Source of the DNA: Casimicrobiaceae bacterium
GTDB taxonomy: Bacteria > Pseudomonadota > Gammaproteobacteria > Burkholderiales > Casimicrobiaceae
Length of the DNA stretch: 6,649 nucleotides
Direction: 5' to 3'
Assembly: GCA_955652025.1 (NCBI GenBank)
Contig: CATPAO010000363.1
Span: 1 to 6,649 of the forward strand
Of this stretch, positions 6,342-6,649 are shown in pieces. The notes under the pieces were generated by a model. It was not told where the DNA came from. It made no database searches and worked only from the letters and a program-made list of their open reading frames with translations. Both the position numbers and the translations under genes were made by a program. How positions within the stretch are numbered: position 1 is the stretch's first letter; every line of letters begins with the position of its first letter.

Positions 6342-6649
6342 GCGGGCGCGACACGGGTTCTGCGCTGCGGCACGACGGCGCGAAAGCCGACCGCCATCCA
6401 ATCGCGCGCCGTCAGTTGCGGCCGGTGGTGAAACACGTCGCCGCCGACGGCGTCGATTCGATGCAGCACGCGCAGTCCGCCGGCGATGATCGCTCGAAGC
6501 TCGAGCCCGATGCGTAGCGTCAGTGCGCGCGTCAACGGCCGGCCCGATTCGAGCAGCGCGCGCGTGCGCGCCGTCTCGAACGCGAGCAACGCTCGCCAGT
6601 GCGGGTCGGCGCGCCCTTCGGCGATCTGTGCCTCGGCGATCGTGAAGCG
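6338..6649 (-). CDS. hpnC: Hydroxysqualene synthase HpnC, C-terminal part (cut by window edge)
   Basis: The frame is open from the right edge of the window to a TGA at 6340-6338, giving the last 103 residues of a protein usually about 270-290 long. HpnC converts presqualene diphosphate to hydroxysqualene. The fragment shows the C-terminal HpnC pattern: an ALLAFETARTRALLESG helix, then LRAIIAGGLRVLHRIDAVGG and DVFHHRPQLTARDW, a combination typical of HpnC and distinct from HpnD. The aspartate-rich catalytic motifs would lie outside the window, so activity cannot be judged. Its stop overlaps the hpnD start by four bases (ATGA), indicating one operon with translational coupling. The promoter of the operon must be to the right of this window. 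Confidence 0.9.
   Translation of the reverse strand, partial: RFTIAEAQIAEGRADPHWRALLAFETARTRALLESGRPLTRALTLRIGLELRAIIAGGLRVLHRIDAVGGDVFHHRPQLTARDWMAVGFRAVVPQRRTRVAPA

Noticed and set aside
5871..6431. Plus-strand open frame (186 codons) opposite hpnD and hpnC
   Set aside because: Antisense shadow with Arg/Ala/Asp-rich translation lying over conserved prenyl synthase motifs.

Overview
The window is a very gene-dense, GC-rich stretch of bacterial chromosome. The pairing of smpB with a divergent ratA-rnfH unit is a conserved proteobacterial arrangement, best known from beta- and gammaproteobacteria. Together with hpnC-hpnD-hpnE squalene genes it suggests a hopanoid- or squalene-making betaproteobacterium or a close relative. 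That assignment is inferred from gene content and order only. I see no mobile element, RNA gene, CRISPR array or long repeat.

Layout. Left block, minus strand (reading right to left from 1478): ratA (START-domain protein of the RatA/COQ10 type), rnfH (small ubiquitin-like-fold protein) overlapping it by four bases, then an exported NlpC/P60 (C40) cell-wall peptidase. Middle block, plus strand (1531-4162): smpB (trans-translation factor), a GNAT acetyltransferase of the phosphinothricin/methionine-sulfoximine type, and an AMP-forming acyl-CoA synthetase, each joined to the next by a four-base start/stop overlap. The two blocks diverge from a 52-base gap (1479-1530) that holds the only obvious promoter-like sequence. 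Right block, minus strand (reading from the right edge down to 4159): the last third of hpnC, then complete hpnD and hpnE. It converges on the acyl-CoA synthetase so tightly that the two stop codons overlap.

How the genes work together. HpnD condenses two farnesyl diphosphates to presqualene diphosphate, HpnC converts this to hydroxysqualene, and HpnE reduces it to squalene, the precursor of hopanoids. SmpB acts with tmRNA (ssrA, not in the window) in rescuing stalled ribosomes. RatA and RnfH are its usual neighbours, but a shared pathway is not established. The acetyltransferase and acyl-CoA synthetase are metabolic enzymes whose coupling to smpB looks like operon packing rather than a proven functional link.

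I did not find a clearly new biological system. The points most worth a second look are the overlapping divergent promoter and the possibly leaderless ratA start, the run of exact NTGA overlaps (including a possible CTG start for hpnE), and the absence of any terminator space between the convergent operons.
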